A stretch of DNA of 64,000 nt from Longibaculum muris (GCF_004343035.1 NZ_SMCQ01000009.1:36712-100711), one strand, 5' to 3'. Shown: positions 27,568 to 36,725, counted from the first letter of the stretch. A program made the numbers and translations. Notes: generated by a model from the sequence alone, not told the origin.

Positions 27568-28466
27568 CTATAATGAATGAAAGAAAAGCTTATTTCTATT
27601 GTTTGATTGTTGCTGTGATTTGGGGGCTTGGCTTTATTGCTGTGGATGAAGCCTTGGTTTCATTTTCCTGCTTTGATATTTTGTTCATTCGTTTTGTAGG
27701 GTCGGCAGCTTTAGCTTGGTTATTGATTATTAAAAAAGTGAAAAAGATTCATATGCGAACAGTGAAAAAAGGAATGATGAATGGCGTCTTGTTGTTTATT
27801 GCTTATGCATTGCAAACTTATGCTCAAACCTTAACGTCTGTTTCTAATAATGCATTTTTATCTGCTTCAGGAGTTGTTATGGTTCCTTATTTATGTTACT
27901 TGGTGTTTAAGAAGAAACCTTCAAAAAGGCAAATATTGAGTTCTTGTTTATGTTTGATTGGTATTGGAGTTTTAACAACTTCAAAGATGTCTTTTGAATT
28001 AGGTGATTTTCTAGCTTTTAGTTGTGCTATCTTTTTTGCTGCGCATTTAGTTTCTTTACAATATACTTGTGTATTAGAGGATAGTCAAGTGATTAATGCA
28101 TTACAACTAGGAACTTGTGCTTGTTTGTCCATTCCTTGTACTTTATTATTTTCAAAAGTTCCTTCGTCAATATCACTTAATTCTATTTTATCATGTATTT
28201 ATATTGTTGTTTTTGCTACGTTTTTATGTTTCTTTTTACAAACCAAAGCACAACAGGTTGCGAGTGCTAGCAGTTGTTCAGTGATCTTATCAACTGAAAG
28301 TTTATTTGCAGTTATTTTCTCTGTGATTTTGTTAAAAGAAACAATTCATATGAATCTACTGATAGGTGGATTGATGATTTTAATATCTGTTATACTCGTA
28401 CAAACATCCTCCCTTAAAAATGTTTCTAGTGAGAAAACAAGATATAAACATAAAGCATATCGTTAA
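27564..28466 (+). CDS. EamA/DMT family transporter
   Basis: A 300-residue protein with ten hydrophobic segments in two EamA repeats. The first has YFYCLIVAVIWGLGFIAVD, the second STESLFAVIFSVILLKE near residue 250, both typical of drug/metabolite exporters. ATG overlaps the TGA of the flavoprotein gene, and a second in-frame ATG lies nine bases on. Exported compound unknown. Confidence 0.93.
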   Translation: MTIMNERKAYFYCLIVAVIWGLGFIAVDEALVSFSCFDILFIRFVGSAALAWLLIIKKVKKIHMRTVKKGMMNGVLLFIAYALQTYAQTLTSVSNNAFLSASGVVMVPYLCYLVFKKKPSKRQILSSCLCLIGIGVLTTSKMSFELGDFLAFSCAIFFAAHLVSLQYTCVLEDSQVINALQLGTCACLSIPCTLLFSKVPSSISLNSILSCIYIVVFATFLCFFLQTKAQQVASASSCSVILSTESLFAVIFSVILLKETIHMNLLIGGLMILISVILVQTSSLKNVSSEKTRYKHKAYR

Positions 28467-28480
28467 GATATGCTTTATTT
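28452..28480 (+). terminator. Terminator after the DMT gene
   Basis: AAAGCATATC (28452-28461) and GATATGCTTT (28467-28476) with the stop codon in the loop, then ATTTG. Confidence 0.8.
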
Positions 28481-28485
28481 GCTTA

Positions 28486-28514
28486 TTGCATATAAAATGA
28501 ATTAGTTATATAAT
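28486..28514 (+). promoter_or_regulatory. Promoter of the Rpn-like nuclease gene
   Basis: TTGCAT (28486-28491), 17 bases, TATAAT (28509-28514). A 75-base leader rich in A follows before the AAGGAGG. Confidence 0.75.
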
Positions 28515-28589
28515 AATTTTGAAAAAAGTTGTCCAAAAAAAAGAAAAAACGAAAAATAATGCGTATATAAATAGTAAGGAGGTAAATAT

Positions 28590-29498
28590 ATGGAGGTTAT
28601 TATATCGGACAACTTTATCCAAAAAGAGCTTGCTAAAATTATGCGATTTTCTGATGATCGTTTTATGAAGTATTTATTTAAATTCTATCCTGATTTAAGA
28701 CTTTATTTATGTCAATTGTTACTTGATGATCCAACTCTTGAATATGTTGATATTCAAAATGTTGAAAGAGCAACAAAAAAATATAAAGGGAAATTCCCGA
28801 TTAATGATTTTGTTGGCCGAATAAGTGAAGATTGTATTATTAATATTGAAGTACAAAATAATGGGGTCTATGAAGAAGAATATGATCGGTTCCGTGCTTA
28901 TGGAATGTTTTTATTGACTGAACAGTATACAGCGGGAGATGAATATCAAAGCGTAGGAAAAGTCATTCAAATTATTATTAATACATCAGGTGGTTTAGAA
29001 ACATTAAATCATTATAAGCAACATTTAGAAGTCATGGATATGAAATACAGGCAAGTGATTAAAGAGGACAAGTTAACAACAATTATTTACAATACGAAAT
29101 ATTTACAGGAGGAAAGAGATATGGCAAAGGAACTAAGTGAATTAGATCAATTTATGTATCTTATGCATAACAATGAATTACATAGTTATTCAAAACCATC
29201 AAAGAAATTACAACAAATTAAGGAAGCTCACGCAATGTATCTTGCTAGTGAGGCAGAAAGATTTGGCTATTACAAAGAATTAGTTGATGAAGTTTATGAT
29301 AGACAAAAATTAAGTCGTGCAAAAAGAGAAGGTAGATATAATGGAAAAAAGAATGTTTTACAAAGATTATTATTGAATAAATATAAAGTGAATTTAGATA
29401 AAGAACTAGCAGAATGTACTGAACAAAGGATAGATGATATTTTAGAAGTCTATCTGAATAATGGAACTTTAGAAGAAATTAAGAGAATGATAGGGTAA
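28590..29498 (+). CDS. Rpn/PD-(D/E)XK nuclease family protein (transposase_31-like)
   Basis: A 302-residue protein of the group annotated as Rpn recombination-promoting nuclease or PD-(D/E)XK transposase. FMKYLFKFYPDL and DFVGRISEDCIINIEVQNN give the conserved Asp and the E-x-Q of the nuclease core, followed by YDRFRAYGMFLLTEQY. The C-terminal third is charged and helical. These proteins occur in many copies in Bacillota and can cut DNA during RecA-independent recombination. No terminal inverted repeats or target duplications were seen around it, so it is listed as a gene and not as an insertion element. It has its own promoter. Confidence 0.8.
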   Translation: MEVIISDNFIQKELAKIMRFSDDRFMKYLFKFYPDLRLYLCQLLLDDPTLEYVDIQNVERATKKYKGKFPINDFVGRISEDCIINIEVQNNGVYEEEYDRFRAYGMFLLTEQYTAGDEYQSVGKVIQIIINTSGGLETLNHYKQHLEVMDMKYRQVIKEDKLTTIIYNTKYLQEERDMAKELSELDQFMYLMHNNELHSYSKPSKKLQQIKEAHAMYLASEAERFGYYKELVDEVYDRQKLSRAKREGRYNGKKNVLQRLLLNKYKVNLDKELAECTEQRIDDILEVYLNNGTLEEIKRMIG

Positions 29499-29546
29499 GG
29501 TCTTGTATATATGAATATGATTTATGTTTTCTAACTAGGAAAAATA

Positions 29547-29575
29547 TTGGAAAAGTCTATCATTCATATTAAAAT
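29547..29575 (+). promoter_or_regulatory. Promoter of the Cof-type HAD gene
   Basis: TTGGAA (29547-29552), 17 bases, TAAAAT (29570-29575), 24 bases before the start codon. Confidence 0.6.
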
Positions 29576-29599
29576 AATAGTTGATGAGGAGGAACAATA

Positions 29600-30427
29600 A
29601 TGGTATATCAATTAATTGCTTTAGATATGGATGGGACCTTACTTAATTCACAGTTTAAAATTACAAAGGGATGTCAAGAAGCTATTAAGGAAGCATCGGA
29701 TCTTCATAAAATTGTTGCAATTTCAACAGGACGTTCTTTAACTGAAATGAGACCTTATTTGGATGATTTAAAAGATGTTCGTTACTTGATTTTAGAAAGT
29801 GGAGCAGTTGTTTATGATTTAAAAGAAGCTAAAATACTTTATCAAAAAACATTTCAACCATCAGATATTTATAAAATACATCAGGCTTACTTAAAACAAG
29901 ATATGATGATTCATATATTTATGAATGGTTATTCGTATGCGACGAAAGAACATATGTATCAGATGGATAAATACCAAATGGGAAAATATCAAGAAACATT
30001 TGTTCATAATAATAGTGGGATTGAAAATGTTGATGAATTTTTACAAACACATTTATATGAAATTGAAAAAGTAAATCTTTATCATCAATCGCCTCAATTA
30101 AGAGAAAAAAGTATCACATTTTTAAATGATTTAGATGTGACCAAAGCATGTGTAGAAGTATCTTCGTTAGAATTATCACCTAAGGGTGTTCATAAAGGTG
30201 TAGGGCTTGTCCATTTATGTGAAGAACTTCAAATTCCTATTAATCAAACAATAGTAGTGGGTGATTCCCATAATGATAAAGATATTATGGAAATTGCTGG
30301 TCTTGCAGTTGCAATGGATAATGCGATTGAAGAAATTAAGGCAATTGCAGATGAAGTTGTGGCAGATTGTGATCATGATGGTGTCAAAGAAGCAATAGAA
30401 AAATATTTAATAAAAGGAGCAGATTAG
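29600..30427 (+). CDS. Cof-type HAD-IIB sugar-phosphate phosphatase
   Basis: A 275-residue HAD phosphatase of the Cof/YidA type. DMDGTLLNS near residue 8 carries the catalytic Asp pair, STGRS motif II, LSPKGVHKG the Lys, and VGDSHNDKDIMEIAG motif IV. A large alpha/beta cap lies between motifs II and III. These enzymes remove phosphate from several sugar phosphates or flavin precursors. Start lies behind GAGGAGGAAC. Specific substrate unknown. Confidence 0.93.
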   Translation: MVYQLIALDMDGTLLNSQFKITKGCQEAIKEASDLHKIVAISTGRSLTEMRPYLDDLKDVRYLILESGAVVYDLKEAKILYQKTFQPSDIYKIHQAYLKQDMMIHIFMNGYSYATKEHMYQMDKYQMGKYQETFVHNNSGIENVDEFLQTHLYEIEKVNLYHQSPQLREKSITFLNDLDVTKACVEVSSLELSPKGVHKGVGLVHLCEELQIPINQTIVVGDSHNDKDIMEIAGLAVAMDNAIEEIKAIADEVVADCDHDGVKEAIEKYLIKGAD

Positions 30428-30440
30428 ATTTGCTCCTTTT
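30412..30440. terminator. Terminator between convergent HAD genes
   Basis: AAAAGGAGCA (30412-30421) and TGCTCCTTTT (30431-30440). It begins in the coding end of one gene and touches the stop of the gene on the other strand. Confidence 0.85.
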
Positions 30441-31035
30441 AAATAATTTTCAATTTTTCAAGTTCACTTTTTAAATCATTGCCATAAGGTAAATGAATAC
30501 CATTAATTCCTAATGTTTTAGCTGCATTTATATTTGCTAACATATCATCAATAAAAATCGATTCTTCTGGTAAAAGTGTATATCTTTCCAGAAGTTTTTG
30601 ATAAATACGCTCATCAGGTTTAACAAGATGTTCATCTGCTGAAATAACTGCACCATCAAAGAGTTTAAAGAAATCATATCTTTGATACATTGTTAAAATT
30701 GCTTCGCTATGAAAATTAGATAGAAGGTAAAGTGAATAACCTTTATCTTTTAATTTATAAACAAGATCAACATTCTTTTGTAGAGGAACCATCATATGTG
30801 TCCAATTATTCAAAACAAATGTGATTTCATCATGATAATGAGGATGTTTTAATGTCAATGATTGAATCGCATCTTGAATCATAATATGACCTAAATCAAG
30901 ATCAATCCATTCATCACTAGAAAAAATAATAGTCATTAAATCTCCCATGACAGATTCATTAAAATATTGTCTTAAATATTTTTCAGGTTGAAAATCAAGT
31001 AAAACATTACCTATATCAAATATAATATTTTTCAT
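30439..31035 (-). CDS. HAD-IA family hydrolase (YihX-like)
   Basis: A 198-residue HAD phosphatase. FDIGNVLLDFQPE is motif I of the YihX/epoxide-hydrolase-N group (GNV in place of the common DGT), LLSNFH motif II, KPDERIYQ motif III and IFIDDMLANINAA motif IV. YihX acts on alpha-glucose-1-phosphate; this protein may do the same, but related ones act on other small phosphates. Start behind GGAG, eight bases away. Confidence 0.9.
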   Translation of the reverse strand: MKNIIFDIGNVLLDFQPEKYLRQYFNESVMGDLMTIIFSSDEWIDLDLGHIMIQDAIQSLTLKHPHYHDEITFVLNNWTHMMVPLQKNVDLVYKLKDKGYSLYLLSNFHSEAILTMYQRYDFFKLFDGAVISADEHLVKPDERIYQKLLERYTLLPEESIFIDDMLANINAAKTLGINGIHLPYGNDLKSELEKLKII

Positions 31036-31118
31036 TTCATTGACTCCATTCTTATATATTGCATTACGTATATTCTAACATGCTGATATTGATGAATAAA
31101 GAGTTAATGTTAAAGTTA

Positions 31119-31147
31119 AGAAAAAAGCTGTCAATTAAGACAGCTCG
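31119..31147 (-). terminator. Terminator of the perR-rubrerythrin operon
   Basis: On the minus strand AGCTGTC, loop of six, GACAGCT, then TTTTTTC. It lies 10 bases after the rubrerythrin stop. Confidence 0.85.
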
Positions 31148-31155
31148 ATTTTATA

Positions 31156-31743
31156 TTATCCTTTAAAGAAAGTAAAAACTTCAAAGTGTGCTTGAGGATG
31201 ATCACAAGCTGGACATCTTTCAGGAGCAGTTGTTCCTTCATAGATAAATCCACAGTTATTACATTTCCATGTTACTGTTTCAGCTTTTTCAAAAACAGTT
31301 CCATTTTCTAAGTTTTCTAATAATTTTAAATATCTTGCTTCATGCATTTTTTCTGCCACAGCAATATTTCTGCAAACATTAGCGATTTCAGGGAATCCTT
31401 CTTCATCAGCAATTTTAGCAAATTCTGGATACATATCAGTCCATTCTTCATTTTCTCCAGCAGCTGCAGCTTTTAAACATTCAGCAGTTGTTCCTAACAT
31501 GATTGGGAAATCTCCTTCAACATGTAAAGCTTCACCTTTTAATTCAGCGTTTAATAATTTCATTAATCTTTTTGCATGTTCTTTTTCTTGATTAGCAGTT
31601 TCTTCAAAGATATTAGCGATTTGTACATATCCTTCTTTTTTAGCAATTGAAGAATAATAAGTGTAGCGATTTCTTGCTTGAGATTCTCCAGCGAAAGCGT
31701 GTAATAAGTTGTTAGCAGTTTTAGTTCCTTTTAATGTAGGCAT
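31156..31743 (-). CDS. rbr: Rubrerythrin
   Basis: A 195-residue peroxide reductase of anaerobes. The N-terminal four-helix part has the di-iron ligands ([41 protein letters not shown]); the C-terminal rubredoxin-like part has two Cys pairs, [10 protein letters not shown] and [11 protein letters not shown]. It reduces hydrogen peroxide to water. Start ATG 31743 is eight bases after AAGGAGGG; the longer frame reads into the ribosome binding site. It lies 17 bases after perR, so peroxide induces both. Confidence 0.97.
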   Translation of the reverse strand: MPTLKGTKTANNLLHAFAGESQARNRYTYYSSIAKKEGYVQIANIFEETANQEKEHAKRLMKLLNAELKGEALHVEGDFPIMLGTTAECLKAAAAGENEEWTDMYPEFAKIADEEGFPEIANVCRNIAVAEKMHEARYLKLLENLENGTVFEKAETVTWKCNNCGFIYEGTTAPERCPACDHPQAHFEVFTFFKG

Positions 31744-31760
31744 TTGATATGCCCTCCTTT

Positions 31761-32165
31761 CTATGATTTCTTTTTTAAACAATGACGACATGTCCCATGA
31801 AATAAAATTTCCGCCGAGCGTATCTGGTCGTCACAGATATCCTGTACCTTATCGATAAGAGGAGAAATAAGTGCTTCATCCAAGAATAAGTCTCGAATAG
31901 CTCCACATTCATCACAGACCATATGATAATGAGGTGTGATTCTCGCGTCAAAATGGACAACCCCATCACCAACATCCAAACGAAGAATTCGTTTTTGATC
32001 AGCAAGTAAATTAAGATTTCTATACACTGTTCCAAGGCTTATATCTGGGATGACTTTTCTAACATTCATGTAAATTGTATCTACATTCGGATGAGTTTCA
32101 TCATCTTTTAAGACATCATATATTGTCTCTCTTTGTTTAGAGTATCTTAATTTTGGTTCTGCCAT
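31761..32165 (-). CDS. perR: Peroxide-responsive repressor, Fur family
   Basis: A 134-residue Fur-family repressor. The winged helix has [15 protein letters not shown] as recognition helix; [20 protein letters not shown] has the metal-binding His residues and the first zinc Cys pair, CRHC at the end the second. PerR proteins lose DNA binding when iron-catalysed oxidation hits a His. Operon with rubrerythrin and the repeat in its promoter support PerR over Fur or Zur. The chain is slightly short at the N-terminus compared with Bacillus PerR. Confidence 0.92.
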   Translation of the reverse strand: MAEPKLRYSKQRETIYDVLKDDETHPNVDTIYMNVRKVIPDISLGTVYRNLNLLADQKRILRLDVGDGVVHFDARITPHYHMVCDECGAIRDLFLDEALISPLIDKVQDICDDQIRSAEILFHGTCRHCLKKKS

Positions 32166-32181
32166 AACATCCCTCCTTATT

Positions 32182-32225
32182 AATAATGGTTACTATTATT
32201 TTATCACATTTTTTTAAAATGTCAA
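32182..32225 (-). promoter_or_regulatory. perR promoter with overlapping Per box
   Basis: On the minus strand TTGACA (32225-32220), 16 bases, TAAAAT (32203-32198). The inverted repeat AATAAT-N7-ATTATT (32182-32200) covers the end of the -10 box and the start site, as expected for an autoregulated PerR operator. The -35 box lies close to the stop codon of the gene behind it. Confidence 0.75.
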
Positions 32226-33131
32226 ATATTGTATAGCACAACATAACAAAAAAGATAAAATTCCATGAATAAAACGATCTTTAAAATAACAAGCGAAAGA
32301 ATAAGGGATTCCTTCAAGAATATTATCGACCTGCATTAATACAGAAAGACCTGAGAAAGACAGATAAAAACTTACAAAAGGATAAACTAAAAAATGTTGA
32401 TACTGTAATAATTGAATAGAACCAGAACTAAATTCTAAAAAGCCTTGAATAATACTTAAAACAAAATGATTATGAATTAATGTTTCTAAGCTATATCCAA
32501 CAAATTGAAAAACTAACATATAACCTAAAATAAAAATAAAAGCAGTTAAAGATGATGTAATACTTTGTTTTAAAGCGGAAACGAAATTCATATGCGGATT
32601 TTTTAGTTGATATATTGTTTCGCGAATATTCATCAATTGATAATCTTGTTTATACCAAAAGGCTTTACAAATACTAGGAAGAATATGACTGATATATATC
32701 ATAAAGGCAATATTGATAGGAAGGTGTAAAGAAACAAAGATAAAGCTTAAAGAAGAAAAGGATGCGATAGATAAAAGATGTTGAAGTTGTTTTATATTGA
32801 TATAGCCTAGTTCATAAGATTCTTTAATAATTTTAGCATTGGTTGGATATCCGCAAAAAAATGAGACAAAATATAATGATGACATATGTGGTGTTAAATG
32901 AAATAATGGTGAAAAGATAAATTGAATAAGATAACTAAATATTTCAAATAAACCTAATGATAAACATAAAGAAATTAAAATCATAAAGGGCAGTAATGAT
33001 GGTAAAAGATTGGTTAAAACAATCTGAATAACATTAGTAGAGACTTTAACAATTTGAAACATATTTAAAAAAGAAAAGATAGTGGTAAATAAAACTAAGC
33101 AAAGTGTAAAATAATAGTTGGCTTTTTTCAT
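32214..33131 (-). CDS. YlbJ-like / nucleoside-recognition domain membrane protein
   Basis: A 305-residue protein with eight or more hydrophobic segments. LLPSLLPFMILISLCLSLG and FFCGYPTNAKIIKESYELG match the sporulation protein YlbJ, where the same loop reads like SGYPxGA; this part is the nucleoside-recognition (gate) domain. YlbJ is needed for the spore cortex in Bacillus. Start ATG 33131 follows AGGAG by five bases. Its 5' end holds the promoter of the divergent hflX gene. Whether this organism sporulates cannot be told here. Confidence 0.82.
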   Translation of the reverse strand: MKKANYYFTLCLVLFTTIFSFLNMFQIVKVSTNVIQIVLTNLLPSLLPFMILISLCLSLGLFEIFSYLIQFIFSPLFHLTPHMSSLYFVSFFCGYPTNAKIIKESYELGYINIKQLQHLLSIASFSSLSFIFVSLHLPINIAFMIYISHILPSICKAFWYKQDYQLMNIRETIYQLKNPHMNFVSALKQSITSSLTAFIFILGYMLVFQFVGYSLETLIHNHFVLSIIQGFLEFSSGSIQLLQYQHFLVYPFVSFYLSFSGLSVLMQVDNILEGIPYSFACYFKDRFIHGILSFLLCCAIQYLTF

Positions 33132-33146
33132 AGTGACTCCTATAAT
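33118..33146 (+). promoter_or_regulatory. hflX promoter inside the divergent ylbJ-like gene
   Basis: TTGGCT (33118-33123), 17 bases, TATAAT (33141-33146). The -35 box lies within the coding start of the opposite gene. Confidence 0.7.
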
Positions 33147-33163
33147 AGAAAAGAGGTGAGAAT

Positions 33164-34390
33164 GTGAAAGCAATACTTGTTGGTGTAGAATATGATCATA
33201 TGTATTATGATCTGGATATATCTATGAATGAATTAAGAGATTTAAGTGAAGCCTGCCATATAGAAGTTAAAGATGTTGTGATTCAAAAACTTTCTTTAAT
33301 TTCACCTAAATATTATATTGGTAAAGGTAAGGTTGAAGAATTGAAACACATGTTGGATGAGGATGATATTGTCATTTTTAACGAAGAATTAACACCTTTA
33401 CAGGTGAAAAATTTGACAGATGCTTTAGATGTTGAAGTAACAGATCGTAGTGACTTGATTTTACGTATCTTTGAATCACGTGCTCAAACTAAAGAAGCAA
33501 AATTACAAGTAGAAATTGCTAAAAATCAATACTTATTACCAAGACTAGCAGGAATGAAAGAAGAACTCTATTCACAACAAGGAGGTTCTGGTTTTAGAGG
33601 TAGTGGTGAAAAACAAATTGAACTTGATAGGCGAATCATTCATCGTGAGTTAATTCAAGCAAAACGTGAATTAGCAGCGATTGTGAAACAAAGACAAACA
33701 CAAAGACAATTGCGTATTCGTAACCAGGAAAAAGTTGTCTGTCTTGTTGGTTATACAAATAGTGGTAAGTCATCTTTGTTGAATTATTTTACGGATAAAA
33801 AAGTTTTTCAGGAAGATATGTTGTTTGCTTCTTTACAAACAGCATCAAGACAGGTAAAGCTTAAGAATCATCATCGTATCATTATGAGTGATACAGTTGG
33901 TTTTATTAATCAACTACCACATCATTTAGTACAAGCTTTTCGTTCGACTTTAGAGGAAGTGAAAGAAGCTGATTTATTAGTTCATGTGATTGATTCTTCT
34001 TCTCCATATTGTGATTTACAAATTGAAACAACATTGAATGTTTTAGAAGCATTAGGAGTTAAAGATACCCCAATGTTATTTGTTTATAATAAAGTAGATC
34101 AAGATCGTTATGCTTTTTTACAACCAAAAGAACCAGCTGTTTTTATTTCGGTAAAAGAAAAAATAAATTTAGATTTACTTGAAGATAAAATAATAGAGCT
34201 CCTCTTTAAAGACTATGAATTAATTGAATTATATATTCCTTATGATAAAGGAGAAGTTTATAGTCAAGTGAAACAAGCTTATGAAATGATTAAAGAAGAA
34301 TATTTAGAAGATGGAATCTATTTATCTTTCTATATAGATCGTAAACAAATTCATAAATATCAAGATTATATTTATAAATCAATTAACTAA
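33164..34390 (+). CDS. hflX: Ribosome-associated GTPase HflX
   Basis: A 408-residue GTPase that rescues and splits stalled ribosomes under stress. The N-terminal HflX domain has YYIGKGKVEEL and EELTPLQVKNL; a GGSGFRGSGEKQIELDRR linker follows; then the G domain with P-loop GYTNSGKSSL, DTVGFINQLPHHL and NKVD. The C-terminal end is the usual small domain. GTG 33164 is the start, six bases after AGAGGTG; ATG two bases earlier hits a stop at once. Confidence 0.96.
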   Translation: MKAILVGVEYDHMYYDLDISMNELRDLSEACHIEVKDVVIQKLSLISPKYYIGKGKVEELKHMLDEDDIVIFNEELTPLQVKNLTDALDVEVTDRSDLILRIFESRAQTKEAKLQVEIAKNQYLLPRLAGMKEELYSQQGGSGFRGSGEKQIELDRRIIHRELIQAKRELAAIVKQRQTQRQLRIRNQEKVVCLVGYTNSGKSSLLNYFTDKKVFQEDMLFASLQTASRQVKLKNHHRIIMSDTVGFINQLPHHLVQAFRSTLEEVKEADLLVHVIDSSSPYCDLQIETTLNVLEALGVKDTPMLFVYNKVDQDRYAFLQPKEPAVFISVKEKINLDLLEDKIIELLFKDYELIELYIPYDKGEVYSQVKQAYEMIKEEYLEDGIYLSFYIDRKQIHKYQDYIYKSIN

Positions 34391-34413
34391 AAAATGCTCA
34401 AGAGAGCATTTTT
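34390..34413. terminator. Terminator between hflX and orphan EIIB-like copy B
   Basis: AAAAATGCTC (34390-34399), loop of four, GAGCATTTTT (34404-34413). A and T runs on both sides fit use from both strands. Confidence 0.88.
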
Positions 34414-35030
34414 AATGTTTTTTTCATATATTTGACAATACCTATATAATCCTTTGTAGCAAATAAAGTAGGATCTATACAAAATAGAGGAACCTGATGT
34501 TTTGTTTCTATTAATAATTGGGCTTCCATATGAGCAATTTGTGGGGCTAAATACAAAGCATCATAATCAAGATATTGGTCATATAATTGTTCTAAAGAAA
34601 GAGAATCAAGTTGGAAGGGAACATTTTCAAGTTCACATACTTTTTTCATTTCTTCAACAAAAGTAAAAGTTGATAATCCACCCGTACAACATAAAGCGAT
34701 TTTATAGATTCTTTGATAACTGTATTTAATAAGCGTTTGATAGAATTCCAAAAAAAGATGACGACATTGATTAAGATTTGTAATAGTATAATGTAAATAA
34801 AATAACATCATTTGATCATCTTGACGATATATTTCTTCTTCAACAATATGATTATACCAAATTGTAACAATACCTTTTACTTGTGGTAAGGTAAATATAA
34901 TGGATTGGAATTTATCATTTTGTTGTTGAACTTCGCAAATAACTTGATCTTTTAAATAGCTATCTTTATTTAATAAAATCCATTGAAAAAAGAAATCATG
35001 ATAGACTGATAAATAAAACTCATCGAACAT
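34398..35030 (-). CDS. Orphan EIIB-like protein with an unknown N-terminal domain (copy B)
   Basis: A 210-residue paralogue of the protein at 11562. The C-terminal half is EIIB-like with Cys115 of ALCCTGGLSTFTFVEEM in the phosphocysteine place; ALYLAPQIAHMEAQL and FATKD match copy A. The N-terminal 105 residues share LFYLHY and a run of acidic residues before it but are otherwise diverged. The start is ATG 35030 behind AGAAGGTG; the GTG at 35039 is part of that site. It is alone on its strand, back to back with a phosphatase and RpiR pair. No EIIC is near. Function unknown; a PTS-linked sensor is a fair guess. Confidence 0.75.
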   Translation of the reverse strand: MFDEFYLSVYHDFFFQWILLNKDSYLKDQVICEVQQQNDKFQSIIFTLPQVKGIVTIWYNHIVEEEIYRQDDQMMLFYLHYTITNLNQCRHLFLEFYQTLIKYSYQRIYKIALCCTGGLSTFTFVEEMKKVCELENVPFQLDSLSLEQLYDQYLDYDALYLAPQIAHMEAQLLIETKHQVPLFCIDPTLFATKDYIGIVKYMKKTLKMLS

Positions 35031-35154
35031 AAAAATCACCTTCTTATTTAATGATAAACTATTTTTGGTAAGGGGTCTACTTTTTTTAAAATAATAGTGA
35101 GCTTTAGTTTATTAAAAAAAATAATTATGGTAGAATGTAAAGGGGTGATGATAT

Positions 35155-35916
35155 ATGGAAAAAAGAATATTTGTTATATCTGATCTTCATGGACAGTTTG
35201 TATTATTGCAGTTATTGCTGCAAAAGATAAACTTTAGTGATAATGATGAATTGTATATTTTAGGGGATATTATGGATCGTGGACCAAATAGTATTGATAT
35301 TTATTATTTTGTACAAGCAATGGATAATATTCATATGATTAAAGGAAATCATGAAATAATGATGCGACAATCTATGCAGGCTGCTTTGAAATATAATGAT
35401 TTAGATTCAGAAAGATCGAATCCTTATCGTTTATGGAAGCAAAATGGAGCATTAAAGACAGTGAATAGTATTAGAGAATATTTGCAAAAGGATTATATTC
35501 CTTATGAGGAATATTTTGATTTAAAACAGATGTTTATTAAAGAATTGATTAGTTTTATTGATTCTTTACCAAGCTATATTGAATTAGATTTAAATGATAA
35601 ACATTATGTATTGGTTCATGCGGGAGTTGATCCAGAGGTTCCTTTGGAAGAAAATAGTGAAGAAATTTTAGCATGGATAAGAGAATATTTCTATTTAAAT
35701 GAAGCAAATCCTGATTATACTTATATCTTCGGTCATACTCCTTGTTGTTTTATTAATGATGATCATTCTTTTGATATTTGGTATGATCCTGATTATCATA
35801 ATAAGATAGCTATTGATGGGGGATTGGCAGTTGGAAATAAAGGTCAATTAAATTGTTTATGTTTGACAAATGGTGAAGTGACAGTTATTAAGTATGAGGA
35901 GGGTCAACCCAAGTGA
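35155..35916 (+). CDS. PPP-family metallophosphatase (PrpE/ApaH-like)
   Basis: A 253-residue calcineurin-like phosphatase of the PPP group. ISDLHGQ, LGDIMDRGPN and IKGNHE are the three metal motifs, and VHAGVDPEVPLEEN plus FGHTPC give the later His ligands. Members act on diadenosine tetraphosphate or phosphoproteins. It overlaps the RpiR regulator after it by four bases, so the two are made together. TAGAAT at 35131 may be its -10 box. Which substrate it uses is open. Confidence 0.9.
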   Translation: MEKRIFVISDLHGQFVLLQLLLQKINFSDNDELYILGDIMDRGPNSIDIYYFVQAMDNIHMIKGNHEIMMRQSMQAALKYNDLDSERSNPYRLWKQNGALKTVNSIREYLQKDYIPYEEYFDLKQMFIKELISFIDSLPSYIELDLNDKHYVLVHAGVDPEVPLEENSEEILAWIREYFYLNEANPDYTYIFGHTPCCFINDDHSFDIWYDPDYHNKIAIDGGLAVGNKGQLNCLCLTNGEVTVIKYEEGQPK

Positions 35917-36725
35917 GAAGTGCATTTTATAATTTAATTAATTTTATTAATATGACAAATGTGCATGATGTCTATTGGGGTGCAGCAAAGCAGATATTAC
36001 AAAATATTTATTTGATACCACATAGTACGATTACTGAAGTCGCTGATATGTGTTATGTTTCCACTGCAACTATTTCACGTTTGTGTCGTAAATTAAATTA
36101 TGAGTCTTTTGCGGATTTTAAAAATGATGTCACAATGAATTTGAATTTCTTTAATCAAGATATCAAAAGATTATTGTTTGATCATCAATTACCAGCTAAA
36201 GAAACAATTAATGAAGGAAAAGAAGTCTTTAAAGATCATTTTCAAAATGTTATTCATAATTTACAAGATACTTATGATAATATTTGTTATGAAGATTTAA
36301 TCAAGATTGTGGATAAAATATATGCTTCAAAACATATTTGTTTTGCTGGCAATTTCTTTACTCAATCAGTTTCAATGCAATTGCAAATAGAGTTATCTTA
36401 TTTAGGAAAAGATTGTGTGGCAATGTATCCACTAGAACAACAAAAAGAAATCTTTAAATCTTTAGGGAAAGATGATTTGATTATTGTTTCATCAATTGCA
36501 GGAGGATTTTTTCAAGATCATCCTGATGCAATGCGAGAACTGACAAAGACAGGTGCTTATGTTATTGTGATTACACAGTTAGAAGAATTTGCATATAGTG
36601 ATAAAGTGGATATGATTTTAAAGGTTGGAAATAATCATCATTCATTGATTGGTAAGTTTTCAATTACTTACATATTTGAAGTCTTGGAAGCTTTATATCA
36701 TTTAAAATATGGAACAAAAAAGTAG
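35913..36725 (+). CDS. RpiR family regulator with SIS domain
   Basis: A 270-residue regulator. The N-terminal HTH_6 domain has STITEVADMCYVSTATISRLCRKLNY; the C-terminal SIS domain (about 130-260) has FAGNFFTQSVSMQL and DLIIVSSIAGGFF. RpiR proteins sense phosphosugars through the SIS domain. GTG start overlaps the phosphatase stop (GTGA) with AGGAGGG upstream. The divergent orphan EIIB-like gene could be a target, but no operator was identified. Confidence 0.92.
   Translation: MRSAFYNLINFINMTNVHDVYWGAAKQILQNIYLIPHSTITEVADMCYVSTATISRLCRKLNYESFADFKNDVTMNLNFFNQDIKRLLFDHQLPAKETINEGKEVFKDHFQNVIHNLQDTYDNICYEDLIKIVDKIYASKHICFAGNFFTQSVSMQLQIELSYLGKDCVAMYPLEQQKEIFKSLGKDDLIIVSSIAGGFFQDHPDAMRELTKTGAYVIVITQLEEFAYSDKVDMILKVGNNHHSLIGKFSITYIFEVLEALYHLKYGTKK

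Noticed and set aside
28515..28589. Insertion element ends around the Rpn-like nuclease
   Set aside because: No terminal inverted repeats or direct target duplications were found on either side; the gene has an ordinary promoter and leader.
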